Counted from the first letter of the stretch, positions 25,160 to 33,870 are shown. The stretch: 53,148 nt of DNA from Fusobacteriaceae bacterium (GCA_900764925.1 CAAFPW010000005.1:1-53148); one strand, 5' to 3'. The notes: generated from the sequence alone by a model not told the origin. Program-made: numbers and translations.

Positions 25160-25219
25160 AAGATCGTGATAATGTTCTATAATAGTTTTAAAAAAACTAA
25201 AATAGAATTATACGATCTT
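25160..25219. repeat. 60-bp imperfect inverted repeat
   Basis: AAGATCGT (25160-25167) pairs with ACGATCTT (25212-25219). Pairing continues inwards through ATAAT, TCTAT and TAGTTT with a few bulged bases, giving a stem of roughly 25 bp around a short A/T loop. No T run follows, so it is not an ordinary terminator. It could be a small structured RNA, an operator or the remnant of a miniature element. It lies 53 bases upstream of the cut promoter -35. Confidence 0.55.
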
Positions 25220-25271
25220 AATAATAACAAATTTATGTGTATGATAAATAAGATAAAAAAATAAAAAAATA

Positions 25272-25303
25272 TTGACATTTCTCTAAAGTGGAAGCTGTAT
25301 ACT
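25272..25303 (+). promoter_or_regulatory. MerR-type promoter of the choline microcompartment operon
   Basis: TTGACA (25272-25277) and TATACT (25298-25303) are near consensus but separated by 20 bp, the lengthened spacer typical of MerR-activated promoters. The spacer holds an imperfect dyad (TTC and GAA). It lies 57 bases before the first gene of the operon, and the MerR-type gene is immediately upstream. Confidence 0.7.
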
Positions 25304-25360
25304 AAAAATCAAAGAAGATTATATTACCCTATATCTATAATTTAAAAGTGGAGGTTGTCA

Positions 25361-26464
25361 ATGGTAGGACAAAATATTGAATGTTTTTCGAAAGAAGATA
25401 AAATCTCAATACTAAAAAAAAGTATGAGAGATAGTTTTTTAAAAAGAGGAATAAGAATTGCTCTTATATCAGGAGCCTTATATGGAGTGTATACTGCGTT
25501 ATTGACTTTAGGAATGAGTGAAGGAGTTTGGGCAGATTGGTATGGAGATAATACCACAGGATTAACAGCTTTTACTATAACTTATTTGCTTGCAGCATTG
25601 GGAAATGCATTAAATGATACATGTAGTGCAGTATGGTCATTATTAAATGCAGCAAAAGATGGAAAGATAAATGATTTTTTAAGAACTTTAAATAGTAAGC
25701 CAGGAAGAAAAATTATGATAGCAGCTTTATTAGGAGGACCAATAGCAGGAACAGCATATGTGGTAGCTTTACAAATGGCAGGTTCAATAATTGTTCCAAT
25801 CTCTGCATTATGTCCTGCAATAGCAGCAATATTAGGAAAGATATTTTATAAACAAGAGATAAATAAAAGAATGGCTTTAGGAATTTTAATATGTGTAAGT
25901 GCAAGTTTTTTAATTGGTAGTACAGGAATGAATGGAGGAGAGATTTCGCCAAAACTTTTACTAGGAATATTAGTAGCATTAGTAGCAGCTTTTGGTTGGG
26001 GATTTGAAGGTTGTGTGGCTGGATATGCATCAGCTATGGTAGATACACAAATTGGAATATGTGTAAGACAGTTAACGTCTGGAGTTGTAAACTTATTTAT
26101 AGTTGTTCCAATAATAGGGTTTTTAGGTGAAGGAATAGGACAATCAATAAACTTAACAATTCAAGCTTTAACAAGTTCAGCAATAATATGGTTTGTATTA
26201 AGTGGATTAGCAGCATTTTTAAGTTTTATGATGTGGTATGCTGGAAATAGTATGTGTGGAGCAGGATTGGGAACAGCATGTAATGGAACATATTCTTTCT
26301 TTGGACCTTTCTTTTGTTGGTTAGTATTGGGAGTTATTTTTGGTAAAGAGGGATGGAGCTTACCTTTAATAGCGTGGATAGGAGCAATAATAATGATATT
26401 TGGTATATTAACGATTGCAATGAATCCATTAGACTTTATTAGAAAAAAAGAGGAGGAATTTTAA
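25361..26464 (+). CDS. DMT/EamA-type membrane transporter, first gene of cut operon
   Basis: A 367-residue integral membrane protein with about ten hydrophobic segments, of the drug/metabolite transporter type (LALISGALYGVYTALL-like start, SIIVPISALCPAIAAILGKIFYKQEINKRMALGI, PLIAWIGAIIMIFGILTI at the end). It probably moves choline in or trimethylamine out, since it heads the choline operon; that is inference. The ATG at 25361 is used because GGAGG (25350-25354) would touch the alternative TTG at 25355. A long loop with charged residues sits between the first helices. It overlaps the next gene at its stop (TTTTAATG). Confidence 0.78.
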   Translation: MVGQNIECFSKEDKISILKKSMRDSFLKRGIRIALISGALYGVYTALLTLGMSEGVWADWYGDNTTGLTAFTITYLLAALGNALNDTCSAVWSLLNAAKDGKINDFLRTLNSKPGRKIMIAALLGGPIAGTAYVVALQMAGSIIVPISALCPAIAAILGKIFYKQEINKRMALGILICVSASFLIGSTGMNGGEISPKLLLGILVALVAAFGWGFEGCVAGYASAMVDTQIGICVRQLTSGVVNLFIVVPIIGFLGEGIGQSINLTIQALTSSAIIWFVLSGLAAFLSFMMWYAGNSMCGAGLGTACNGTYSFFGPFFCWLVLGVIFGKEGWSLPLIAWIGAIIMIFGILTIAMNPLDFIRKKEEEF

Positions 26465-26730
26465 TGAAACCATTAAATTTTGCTATTTTAAAATATTTTA
26501 CTAAAGTTTCAAGAGCTTCATTGAATGATGTTATAGAAGCTTTAAAAAATGATTACTCAAGTTTTAAAGCCTTTAATAAAACTGCTATGATGAATGCTTT
26601 GCTAACTGCTGAAGCTAATGGTTTAATAGAAGAAGTTGATGTAGATTTAGATGAAAATGGAGAGCTGAGAATATATTATGCAGCAAATGAAGAAAGTAAA
26701 GAAACAATAAATTATTTTATAGAAGATTAG
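26464..26730 (+). CDS. small conserved-looking protein of choline microcompartment operon, winged-helix-like
   Basis: An 88-residue acidic protein. The pattern helix (NFAILKYFTKV), helix (SLNDVIEALKND), helix (NKTAMMNALLTAEANGLI) and strand-turn-strand (EEVDVDLDENGELRIYYAA) looks like a small winged-helix domain of the kind that decides between states (helix-turn-helix then wing). It begins at the transporter stop (TAATG) and is followed 20 bases later by the first shell gene. I do not recognise a named family. It could bind nucleic acid or serve as an assembly adaptor. Confidence 0.75.
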   Translation: MKPLNFAILKYFTKVSRASLNDVIEALKNDYSSFKAFNKTAMMNALLTAEANGLIEEVDVDLDENGELRIYYAANEESKETINYFIED

Positions 26731-26749
26731 TAAAAGGAGGAGGGATATA

Positions 26750-27046
26750 ATGAAATATTATGGAAATGAAGCTTTAGGACTAGTAGAAACAATTGGTTTA
26801 GTTCCAGCATTAGAGGCAGCAGACAAGATGTTAAAAGCTGCAAATGTAGAATTAGTTTCATATGAAAATGTAGGGTCAACATTAGTAACAATTATGGTAA
26901 AAGGAGATGTAGCAGCAGTAACGTCTGCAGTAGAGGTAGGAGCAGCGGCTGCAGCAGCAATAGGAAAATTAACAGCAAAAAATGTAATGGCAAGACCTAT
27001 AAGTGAAGTAGGCAAGATAGTTTCTGTTCATGACATAGATAATTAA
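26750..27046 (+). CDS. BMC-H microcompartment shell protein
   Basis: A 98-residue single BMC domain (EALGLVETIGLVPALEAADKMLKAANVEL, VTIMVKGDVAAVTSAVEVGAAAA-type core), forming hexameric shell tiles. The pore-facing loop between strand and helix reads YENVGS. The C-terminus, ARPISEVGKIV, is the usual RPH-like turn with I in place of H. AGGAGG precedes the ATG. Twenty-three bases later comes a second BMC-H gene of similar length but different sequence. Confidence 0.96.
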   Translation: MKYYGNEALGLVETIGLVPALEAADKMLKAANVELVSYENVGSTLVTIMVKGDVAAVTSAVEVGAAAAAAIGKLTAKNVMARPISEVGKIVSVHDIDN

Positions 27047-27069
27047 TAGCTTTATATAGGGAGGAAAAA

Positions 27070-27369
27070 ATGATTAGACGTGAAGCAATAGGTTTAATTG
27101 AAACATTTGGTTTAGTATTTGCGTTAGAAGCAGCGGATGCAATGTGTAAAGCAGCAGATGTTGAGTTAGTAGGATATGAAAATGTAGCTTCAGGATATAT
27201 TTCGGTAATTGTAACAGGAGATGTAGGGGCATGTAGAGCAGCAGTAGAAGCAGGAATCGCAGCAGTTAATAATATGGAAGGTGGGAATTTATACAGTTCA
27301 GTTGTTATAGCTCGTCCACACAATGATTTACAGAAGATAATAGATAAGTATGCAATAGAAGCTCTTTAA
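27070..27369 (+). CDS. BMC-H microcompartment shell protein
   Basis: A 99-residue BMC domain (EAIGLIETFGLVFALEAADAMCKAADVELVG; SVIVTGDVGACRAAVEAGIAAV; IARPHNDLQKII). It is rich in cysteine for a shell tile (CKA, CRA). The two adjacent shell genes probably arose by duplication and form mixed facets. The usual RPH motif before the last helix is present. Confidence 0.96.
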   Translation: MIRREAIGLIETFGLVFALEAADAMCKAADVELVGYENVASGYISVIVTGDVGACRAAVEAGIAAVNNMEGGNLYSSVVIARPHNDLQKIIDKYAIEAL

Positions 27370-27398
27370 TTTACTTCCTTAAGAAAAGGAGAAAGATT

Positions 27399-28862
27399 AT
27401 GAGAATAATAGATAATGATTTACTTTCTATACAAGAAGCTAGAATTTTAGTTGAAAATTCAGTTGAATCTCAAAAAGAATTGTTAAAATTAGCTCCAAAT
27501 GAAATAGATAAAATAATATTGAATTTTTTAGATAAAATTCCAGAGTATTTGAAAGAATATTTAGTTTATAATTATGATGAAACTAAAATAGGTAAGGTTG
27601 AGGATGAATTATTTTTATTAAAAAAATTCATATCCAAAATGAAAGAAGAGATTATAAAAATTAAATGTGTAGGATGTATAAAAAAAGATGAAAATGAAAA
27701 GATAATAGAGGTAGGAGTTCCTTATGGAGTAATTGCAGCTTTTTCATCTGAAAAAAATTCTATATTAACATTTATTTATTATATAATAATAGCTATAAAA
27801 TCACAAAATAGTATAGTAATGGTATGTAATAGAAAAAATAGTAAAACTCTTTCAAAATTTTTAAAAATAGCTATAAAACTGTTGGAGTTAGAAGGAATAC
27901 CAGAAGGAACAATATCTTATTTAAGTAATGTTTCTTTAAATGGATATAAGGAGATAATAAATCATAAAAATGTCAATTTACTGTTAAATACTGATTGTAT
28001 AGAGATATTAGAAGAATGTAAAAAAAGTGGTAAATTGATGATATATGGAGATTATGGAAATACTCCAGTATTTATAGAGAGAAGTGCAAATATAGAAGAG
28101 GCTGTAGTAAATATAATAAAGAGTAAGATGTTAAATTATGGAGTAGCTCCTGGTAGTGAACAAGCTTTGGTTGTAGAGAAAGTAATAGTAGATGAAGTTA
28201 AAAGAAAATTTTTAGAAAAAGATTGTTATTTTATGACAGAAAAGGAATCAAATAATTTAAAAGAAATTTTATTTGATAAAAATGGAAGTTTTAACAAAAA
28301 ATATATTGGAAAGTCAGCACAAATTTTAGCAAGAGAAGCTGGGTTTGAAATAGATAAAAAGATAAAATTATTAATAACATCTGAGAAATATTTAACTCTA
28401 GATTCAACATATGCTAAAGAAAAACTCTGTCCAGTATTAGATTTTTATATTGAAGATGATTGGGAAAATGCTTGTGAAAAATGTATTGAATTATTATTGA
28501 ATGGGAACAAAGGTCATACTTTAATTTTATATTCAAATGATGAAAAAGTAATAGAACAATTTTGCTTAAGAAAACCAGTAGGAAGAATTTTGGTAAATAG
28601 TTCAGGAGTTTTAGGAAGTATGGGGATAATAACAGATTTTTTTCCTGCAGTAACATTGGGAAGTGGAGTAACAGGAATGGGAGTAACATCTGATAATGTT
28701 TCACCATTAAATTTGATATATAAAAGAAAAGTAGGGTATGAAAAATTTAAAGAGAATTCTAATTCAAATTATAAAAAAATTATAGAAAAGAGAATAGAGA
28801 AATCAATAAATAGTGAGCTTGAAGAGAAAATAAAAAAATTATTATTGGAAATAATAGAATAG
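27399..28862 (+). CDS. catalytically dead aldehyde dehydrogenase homologue of the microcompartment
   Basis: A 487-residue relative of acylating aldehyde dehydrogenases, colinear with the active enzyme at 35457. The active enzyme has GTICASEQS with catalytic Cys249. Here the same place reads GVAPGSEQA, with Pro251 at the cysteine position, so thioester chemistry should be impossible. The substrate/cofactor regions are also altered (SSEKNSILTF for PSTNPTSTVI). Both ends that could target cargo are kept: an N-terminal helix (LLSIQEARILVENS) and a C-terminal amphipathic helix (LEEKIKKLLLEII). There is no frameshift and the length is normal, so it is a maintained pseudoenzyme, perhaps structural or regulatory. 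Confidence 0.85.
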   Translation: MRIIDNDLLSIQEARILVENSVESQKELLKLAPNEIDKIILNFLDKIPEYLKEYLVYNYDETKIGKVEDELFLLKKFISKMKEEIIKIKCVGCIKKDENEKIIEVGVPYGVIAAFSSEKNSILTFIYYIIIAIKSQNSIVMVCNRKNSKTLSKFLKIAIKLLELEGIPEGTISYLSNVSLNGYKEIINHKNVNLLLNTDCIEILEECKKSGKLMIYGDYGNTPVFIERSANIEEAVVNIIKSKMLNYGVAPGSEQALVVEKVIVDEVKRKFLEKDCYFMTEKESNNLKEILFDKNGSFNKKYIGKSAQILAREAGFEIDKKIKLLITSEKYLTLDSTYAKEKLCPVLDFYIEDDWENACEKCIELLLNGNKGHTLILYSNDEKVIEQFCLRKPVGRILVNSSGVLGSMGIITDFFPAVTLGSGVTGMGVTSDNVSPLNLIYKRKVGYEKFKENSNSNYKKIIEKRIEKSINSELEEKIKKLLLEIIE

Positions 28863-28881
28863 AACAAAAGGAGAGGATAGA

Positions 28882-31410
28882 ATGGAAATGCGTGAATTTT
28901 TAAATAAATTTATGGAAGCAACTGAAAATATGACAGTTGAAGAGCGTAGTTCACTACTAAAAATATTTCAAGGGGTATCAGATGAAATAAAAGCACAAAA
29001 AAATTGTTATGAAAAAGAAAATGGAGATGTACCTGAAGGAATAACAGAAAGACTTCGTAAGTTAAAAGATAATTACTTAAAGCAAGTTCCAACAATAACT
29101 ATTCATAAAGCTAGAATTTTAACAAAAATAGCAAAAGAAAATCCAGGATTACCTAAGGCTATATTAAGAGGAAAAAGTTTTAAAGAAAGTTGTAAAAATG
29201 CACCATTAGTAATTCAAGATAATGAATTAATAGTAGGTTCACCAAATGGAGCACCTAGAGCTGGTTCTTTTTCACCTGATATAGCTTGGAGGTGGTTAGA
29301 TGCTGAATTGGATACAATTGCTAAGAGACCTCAAGACCCATTTTTCATATCTGAAAGTGATAAAAAAGAGTTAAGAGAAGAGATTTTTCCTTTTTGGAAA
29401 GGGCAATCAGTAGATGAATATTGTGAAAATCAATATAGAGAAGCAGGAGTATGGGAGATTTCAGGGGATTCATATGTTTCTGATTGTTCTTATCATGCTT
29501 TAAGTGGTGGAGGAGATTCAAATCCGGGATATGATGTAATTCTAATGAAAAAAGGAATGCTAGATATAAAAAGAGAAGCAGAAGAGAAATTAGAAGGATT
29601 AGATTATGCAAATCCAGAGGATTTAGAAAAAATATATTTCTATAAATCAATAATAGATACAGCTGAAGGAGTAATGATATATGCAAAACGTATGTCAGAC
29701 TATGCTGCAGAGTTAGCTGCTAAAGAAACAAATTCTAAAAGAAAAGCTGAACTTTTAAAAATTTCAGAAGTAAATGCTAAAGTTCCCGCAAATAAACCAA
29801 GTAACTTTTGGGAAGCAGTTCAATCTGTATGGACAGTTGAATCATTATTGATGTTAGAGGAAAATCAAACAGGAATGTCAATAGGACGTGTAGACCAGTA
29901 TATGTATCCATTTTTCAAAGAAGATATTGAAAGTGGAAAGATGACTAAATTTGAAGCTTTTGAATTAGCAGGTTGTATGTTAATAAAAATGTCAGAAATG
30001 ATGTGGATAACAAGTGAAGGACAATCTAAATTCTTTGCTGGTTACCAACCATTTGTAAATATGTGTTTAGGAGGAGTAACTAGAACAGGAGTAGATGCAA
30101 CAAATGAATTAACATATTTATTAATGGATGCAGTAAGACATGTAAAAGTTTATCAACCATCATTAGCTTGTCGTATTCACAAGGGGTCACCTACAGAATA
30201 CTTAAAGAAAATAGTTCAAGTAATAAAAGCAGGATTAGGATTCCCAGCTTGCCATTTTGATGATGTACATATAAAAATGATGTTAGCAAAAGGAGTTTCA
30301 ATTGAAGATGCAAGAGATTATTGTTTGATGGGGTGTGTTGAACCTCAAAAAGCAGGAAGATTATATCAATGGACTTCAACATCTTATACACAATGGCCAA
30401 TTTGTATTGAGCTAGTTTTAAATAATGGGATACCTCTATGGTATGGAAAGCAAGTGACACCAGATTTTGGAGATTTAGACCAATATAAAACATATGAACA
30501 ATTTGAAGAAGCAGTAAAAGAGCAGATAAAATATGTAACAAGATTAACAAGTATAGCAACTGTTATCTCTCAAAGAGTTCATAAAGAATTAGCTCCAAAA
30601 CCTTTAATGTCTTTAATGTATGAAGGATGCCTTGAAAATGGAAGAGGAGTTGAAGCAGGAGGAGCTATGTATAATTTTGGACCAGGAGTGGTTTGGAGTG
30701 GGCTAGCAACTTATGTTGATTCAATGGCAGCAATAAAGAAATTAGTATATGATGAAAAAAAATATACATTAAAAGAGATAAAAGAAGCATTAGTAGCTGA
30801 CTTTGTAGGTTATGAAAGATTAAGAAAAGACTGTTTAGATGCACCTAAATATGGAAATGATGATGATTATGTAGATTATATTGCTACTGATTTAATTAAC
30901 TTTACAGAGATGGAACATAGAAAATACAAAACATTATACTCAGTTTTAAGCCATGGAACATTATCAATTTCAAATAATACTCCATTAGGACAATTAACAG
31001 GAGCAAGTGCAAATGGACGTAAAGCTTGGACACCACTATCAGATGGAATAAGCCCTACTCAGGGAGCAGATATAAAAGGGCCTACTGCTATCATTAAATC
31101 AGTATCAAAAATGGCTTGTGATAATATGAATATAGGAATGGTTCATAACTTTAAGTTAATTTCAGGATTATTAGAAACTCCAGAGGGAGAAAATGGAATA
31201 ATAACATTATTACGTACAGCATGTGCATTACAATTAGGAGAAGTTCAATTCAACTATCTAGATAATGATACACTATTAGAAGCACAAAAAAATCCAGAAA
31301 AATACAGAGATTTAATAGTACGTGTTGCAGGATATAGTGCTTACTTTGTTGAGCTATGTAAAGATGTTCAAGATGAGATAATAAGTAGAACAGTATTAAC
31401 ACATTTCTAA
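28882..31410 (+). CDS. cutC: choline trimethylamine-lyase (glycyl radical enzyme)
   Basis: Glycyl radical enzyme of 842 residues cleaving choline to trimethylamine and acetaldehyde inside the shell. Residues known to matter in Desulfovibrio CutC are all present with a constant offset of four: Y204, D212 (GGGDSNPG), F391 (GYQPFVN), C485 and E487 (MGCVEPQ), T498 (QWTST) and radical glycine G817 (RVAGYSA). This separates it from pyruvate formate-lyase, glycerol/propanediol dehydratase and isethionate lyase relatives. Its length is that of the short CutC of GRM1-type clusters, without the long N-terminal extension of enterobacterial CutC. Followed immediately by its activase. Confidence 0.96.
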   Translation: MEMREFLNKFMEATENMTVEERSSLLKIFQGVSDEIKAQKNCYEKENGDVPEGITERLRKLKDNYLKQVPTITIHKARILTKIAKENPGLPKAILRGKSFKESCKNAPLVIQDNELIVGSPNGAPRAGSFSPDIAWRWLDAELDTIAKRPQDPFFISESDKKELREEIFPFWKGQSVDEYCENQYREAGVWEISGDSYVSDCSYHALSGGGDSNPGYDVILMKKGMLDIKREAEEKLEGLDYANPEDLEKIYFYKSIIDTAEGVMIYAKRMSDYAAELAAKETNSKRKAELLKISEVNAKVPANKPSNFWEAVQSVWTVESLLMLEENQTGMSIGRVDQYMYPFFKEDIESGKMTKFEAFELAGCMLIKMSEMMWITSEGQSKFFAGYQPFVNMCLGGVTRTGVDATNELTYLLMDAVRHVKVYQPSLACRIHKGSPTEYLKKIVQVIKAGLGFPACHFDDVHIKMMLAKGVSIEDARDYCLMGCVEPQKAGRLYQWTSTSYTQWPICIELVLNNGIPLWYGKQVTPDFGDLDQYKTYEQFEEAVKEQIKYVTRLTSIATVISQRVHKELAPKPLMSLMYEGCLENGRGVEAGGAMYNFGPGVVWSGLATYVDSMAAIKKLVYDEKKYTLKEIKEALVADFVGYERLRKDCLDAPKYGNDDDYVDYIATDLINFTEMEHRKYKTLYSVLSHGTLSISNNTPLGQLTGASANGRKAWTPLSDGISPTQGADIKGPTAIIKSVSKMACDNMNIGMVHNFKLISGLLETPEGENGIITLLRTACALQLGEVQFNYLDNDTLLEAQKNPEKYRDLIVRVAGYSAYFVELCKDVQDEIISRTVLTHF

Positions 31411-31427
31411 AGAGAAAGGTGAATTAT

Positions 31428-32372
31428 ATGGGGACAACTAATTTTTTAGAGAGGACAGCCACAATATTTAATATTCAGAAATATAATATGTATGATGGTC
31501 CAGGAATAAGAACACTTGTATTTTTTCAAGGATGTCCGTTACGTTGTAAATGGTGTGCTAATCCAGAAGGATTGATGAAAAAGTATAGATTAATGTATAA
31601 AAATAGTTTTTGTAGTAGTTGTGGTGAATGTGTAGAAGTATGTCCAATAAAAAAGCATAAAATAGATACATTTGGAAAACATATAATAGATAACTCAATA
31701 GAGTGTATAGGCTGTAGAAAATGTGAAGAAATTTGTATAAATTCAGCTTTAAAGATAGTAGGAGAAAAGAAAAAAATATCTGAATTATTAAAAATTATAG
31801 AGGAAGATAGAGCATTTTATGAAACTTCAGGTGGTGGAGTGACTTTAGGAGGCGGAGAGGTTCTAATGCAGCCAGAAGCTGCAATTAGTTTATTATCAGC
31901 TTGTAAAAATAATTGTATAAATACGGCTATTGAAACTTGTGGTTATACAACTAGAGAAGTAATTGAAAAAGTAGCAGATTATGTGGATCTTTTTCTGTTT
32001 GATTTAAAACATATGGATTCAGAAAAACATTTTTATTGGACAGGGGTAAGAAATGAACAAATAATTAAAAATTTAGAATACTTATTGGAAAATAATTATA
32101 ATGTTCATATAAGACTTCCTCTGTTAAAAGGTGTTAATGATGCTGAAGAAGATATAGAAAAATTGGCTAATTTTTTAAAAAAGTACAAAGATTATAGTAA
32201 TTTAAAAGGGGTTGATTTACTTCCTTACCATAAATTAGGAGTAAATAAATATCTACAATTAGGGGAAGAATATCAAATAAAAGATGATCCTTCATTAAAA
32301 GAGGAAGAGTTAAAAAAAATTGAAAATTGTATAAAAAAATATAATTTATCAGTAAAAATAGTGAGACATTAA
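31428..32372 (+). CDS. cutD: CutC-activating enzyme (radical SAM)
   Basis: Radical SAM activase of 314 residues that installs the glycyl radical on CutC. The SAM cluster motif CX3CX2C is C36-C40-C43 (GCPLRCKWC). A bacterioferredoxin-like insert carries two more [4Fe-4S] motifs (CSSCGECVEVCP and CIGCRKCEEIC). GGGVTLGGGEVLMQ follows near residue 140. The ATG at 31428 is preferred to GTG 31419 because AAAGGTGA lies seven to eight bases before it and the latter falls inside that site. Seventeen bases separate it from cutC. Confidence 0.96.
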   Translation: MGTTNFLERTATIFNIQKYNMYDGPGIRTLVFFQGCPLRCKWCANPEGLMKKYRLMYKNSFCSSCGECVEVCPIKKHKIDTFGKHIIDNSIECIGCRKCEEICINSALKIVGEKKKISELLKIIEEDRAFYETSGGGVTLGGGEVLMQPEAAISLLSACKNNCINTAIETCGYTTREVIEKVADYVDLFLFDLKHMDSEKHFYWTGVRNEQIIKNLEYLLENNYNVHIRLPLLKGVNDAEEDIEKLANFLKKYKDYSNLKGVDLLPYHKLGVNKYLQLGEEYQIKDDPSLKEEELKKIENCIKKYNLSVKIVRH

Positions 32373-32400
32373 CATTTTAAAAGTGAGGAGGAGTAGGGAG

Positions 32401-32997
32401 ATGTTGAAATTTATAACAGAAGATTTTTTAAGAAAAAAATTTCAAAAAGAACCTTTTAAAAGTTTTGAAATAAAAGAGAATGAAAGATTGACACCAGGAG
32501 GACATCAATATTTAACAGATAAAAGAATACCTGTTATAAAGTTTGAAGAAAAACAACAGCAGCTAGAAGAAAAATTTACTCCTCCAACTTCAAAAAATAA
32601 TGTAAATAAAAAAGTTCTATACAGATTAAAATATATTGAACATTTTTATTCTATAATGATAATTAATAATATAGAAAAAAATATAAAATTAGCTCAAAAA
32701 ATGTTAGATATTTGTAAAAAACTAAGTGAATTAAGAAAAAATTATGAGTTAGGGAATTTAAATGAAGAACTAGAATATAAAGAAAAAAATCAAATTTTAG
32801 ATGAAGAGATACCAAGTATATATATTCATAGTAAGATAGGAGTTGAACTTTATCAATTAAAAGCCTTATTGTATGATATTTTAAATTTAAAGGAGATAAT
32901 TTTTGATGAAATCAATGTAAATAATGAATTACTAGTAGGATTAGAAAATATAGAAGAAGATATAGAGAAAATAATTCAAGAATTATTAGGAGGCTAG
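32401..32997 (+). CDS. EutT-like microcompartment protein (cobalamin adenosyltransferase family, function uncertain)
   Basis: A 198-residue protein. The N-terminus (FITEDFLRKKF then ERLTPGGHQYLTDKRIPVI) matches the N-terminal module shared by EutT and EutQ. The helical C-terminus (YIHSKIGVELYQLKALLYDILNLKEIIFDE) resembles the terminal four-helix region of EutT. The cysteine-rich metal motif of EutT is absent: only one cysteine is visible (DICKKL). CutC needs no B12, so adenosyltransferase activity would be puzzling and a structural role is more likely. ATG 32401 is used; GTG 32383 lies upstream of the GAGGAGG site. Confidence 0.7.
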   Translation: MLKFITEDFLRKKFQKEPFKSFEIKENERLTPGGHQYLTDKRIPVIKFEEKQQQLEEKFTPPTSKNNVNKKVLYRLKYIEHFYSIMIINNIEKNIKLAQKMLDICKKLSELRKNYELGNLNEELEYKEKNQILDEEIPSIYIHSKIGVELYQLKALLYDILNLKEIIFDEINVNNELLVGLENIEEDIEKIIQELLGG

Positions 32998-33004
32998 GAT
33001 AGAA

Positions 33005-33850
33005 ATGAGTTCAAGTACAATTAATTATGAATATTGTGATAAGCTAGTAGAAAAATTTGAAAAAGTAATAGAAAGACCAATTTTAAAAAAATCAAGAGTG
33101 TATTATACAGGAGTAGATTTAGGAACAGCTTGTATAGTACTGGCAGTATTAGATGAAAATTATGAACCAGTAGCTGGAGCATACAGATATGCAGATGTTG
33201 TTAAAGATGGAATGGTTGTAGATTATTTAGGAGCTGTAAGAATCGTAAAAGAATTAAAAGAAGATATAGAAAATAAATTGGGACAAGAGCTTTTATATGC
33301 AGCAGCAGCAATACCACCAGGAACAGATAGTTTAGATGGTGGCGTTATAAAAAATGTTGTACAAGCAGCAGGATTTGAATTAACGAATATTTTAGATGAA
33401 CCAACAGCAGCTAATGGAGTATTGAGAATACAAAATGGGGCAGTTGTAGATATTGGTGGGGGAACTACAGGAACTTCGGTAATAAAAGAAGGAAAAGTAG
33501 TAGCTGTAGCAGATGAACCAACTGGAGGAACGCATTTTTCTTTAGTTATATCAGGAATGTATAATAAAGAATTTAAAGCAGCTGATGAATATAAAAGGGA
33601 TAAGAAAAATCATAAAGAGCTATTACCAGTATTAAAGCCAGTTATAGAAAAGGTTGCTTCAATCATAAAAGAACATATAAAAAATTATGAAGTTACAAGT
33701 ATTTCATTAGTTGGAGGAACTGCTTGTTTAACTGGTATAGAAGATATTATTCAAAATTATATTAAAATAGAAACTTACAAACCTAAAAATCCAATGTTTG
33801 TAACTCCTTTAGGAATAGCACTAAGTTGTACAGAAGAGATTTTAAAGTAG
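33005..33850 (+). CDS. eutJ: EutJ-like actin/Hsp70-fold microcompartment protein
   Basis: A 281-residue ASKHA-fold ATPase homologous to ethanolamine-utilisation EutJ, a presumed chaperone for microcompartment enzymes. Motifs are GVDLGTACIVLAVLD (phosphate 1), AAAIPPGTDSLDGG, LDEPTAANGVL, AVVDIGGGTTGTSVI (phosphate 2, near residue 148) and SLVGGTACLTGIEDII (adenosine motif near 240). AGGAGG precedes the ATG. The name is by homology; in a choline operon it may look after CutC or the shell. Confidence 0.9.
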   Translation: MSSSTINYEYCDKLVEKFEKVIERPILKKSRVYYTGVDLGTACIVLAVLDENYEPVAGAYRYADVVKDGMVVDYLGAVRIVKELKEDIENKLGQELLYAAAAIPPGTDSLDGGVIKNVVQAAGFELTNILDEPTAANGVLRIQNGAVVDIGGGTTGTSVIKEGKVVAVADEPTGGTHFSLVISGMYNKEFKAADEYKRDKKNHKELLPVLKPVIEKVASIIKEHIKNYEVTSISLVGGTACLTGIEDIIQNYIKIETYKPKNPMFVTPLGIALSCTEEILK

Positions 33851-33870
33851 ATACTAAAAGGAGTGAAAAA

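Noticed and set aside
25160..25219. Calling the 60-bp palindrome a terminator
   Set aside because: No T tract follows on either strand, and a clear terminator for the preceding gene is already present at 25074.
28882..31410. Glycerol/propanediol dehydratase or isethionate lyase identity for the glycyl radical enzyme
   Set aside because: The CVEPQ...QWT motif and the D212/F391 pair are those of choline lyase, and the neighbours form a choline-type shell operon.
33826..33870. Upstream start for the pentamer vertex protein
   Set aside because: It overlaps eutJ, and EutN/CcmL proteins begin with the short strand starting at the ATG 33871, which has a good ribosome site.
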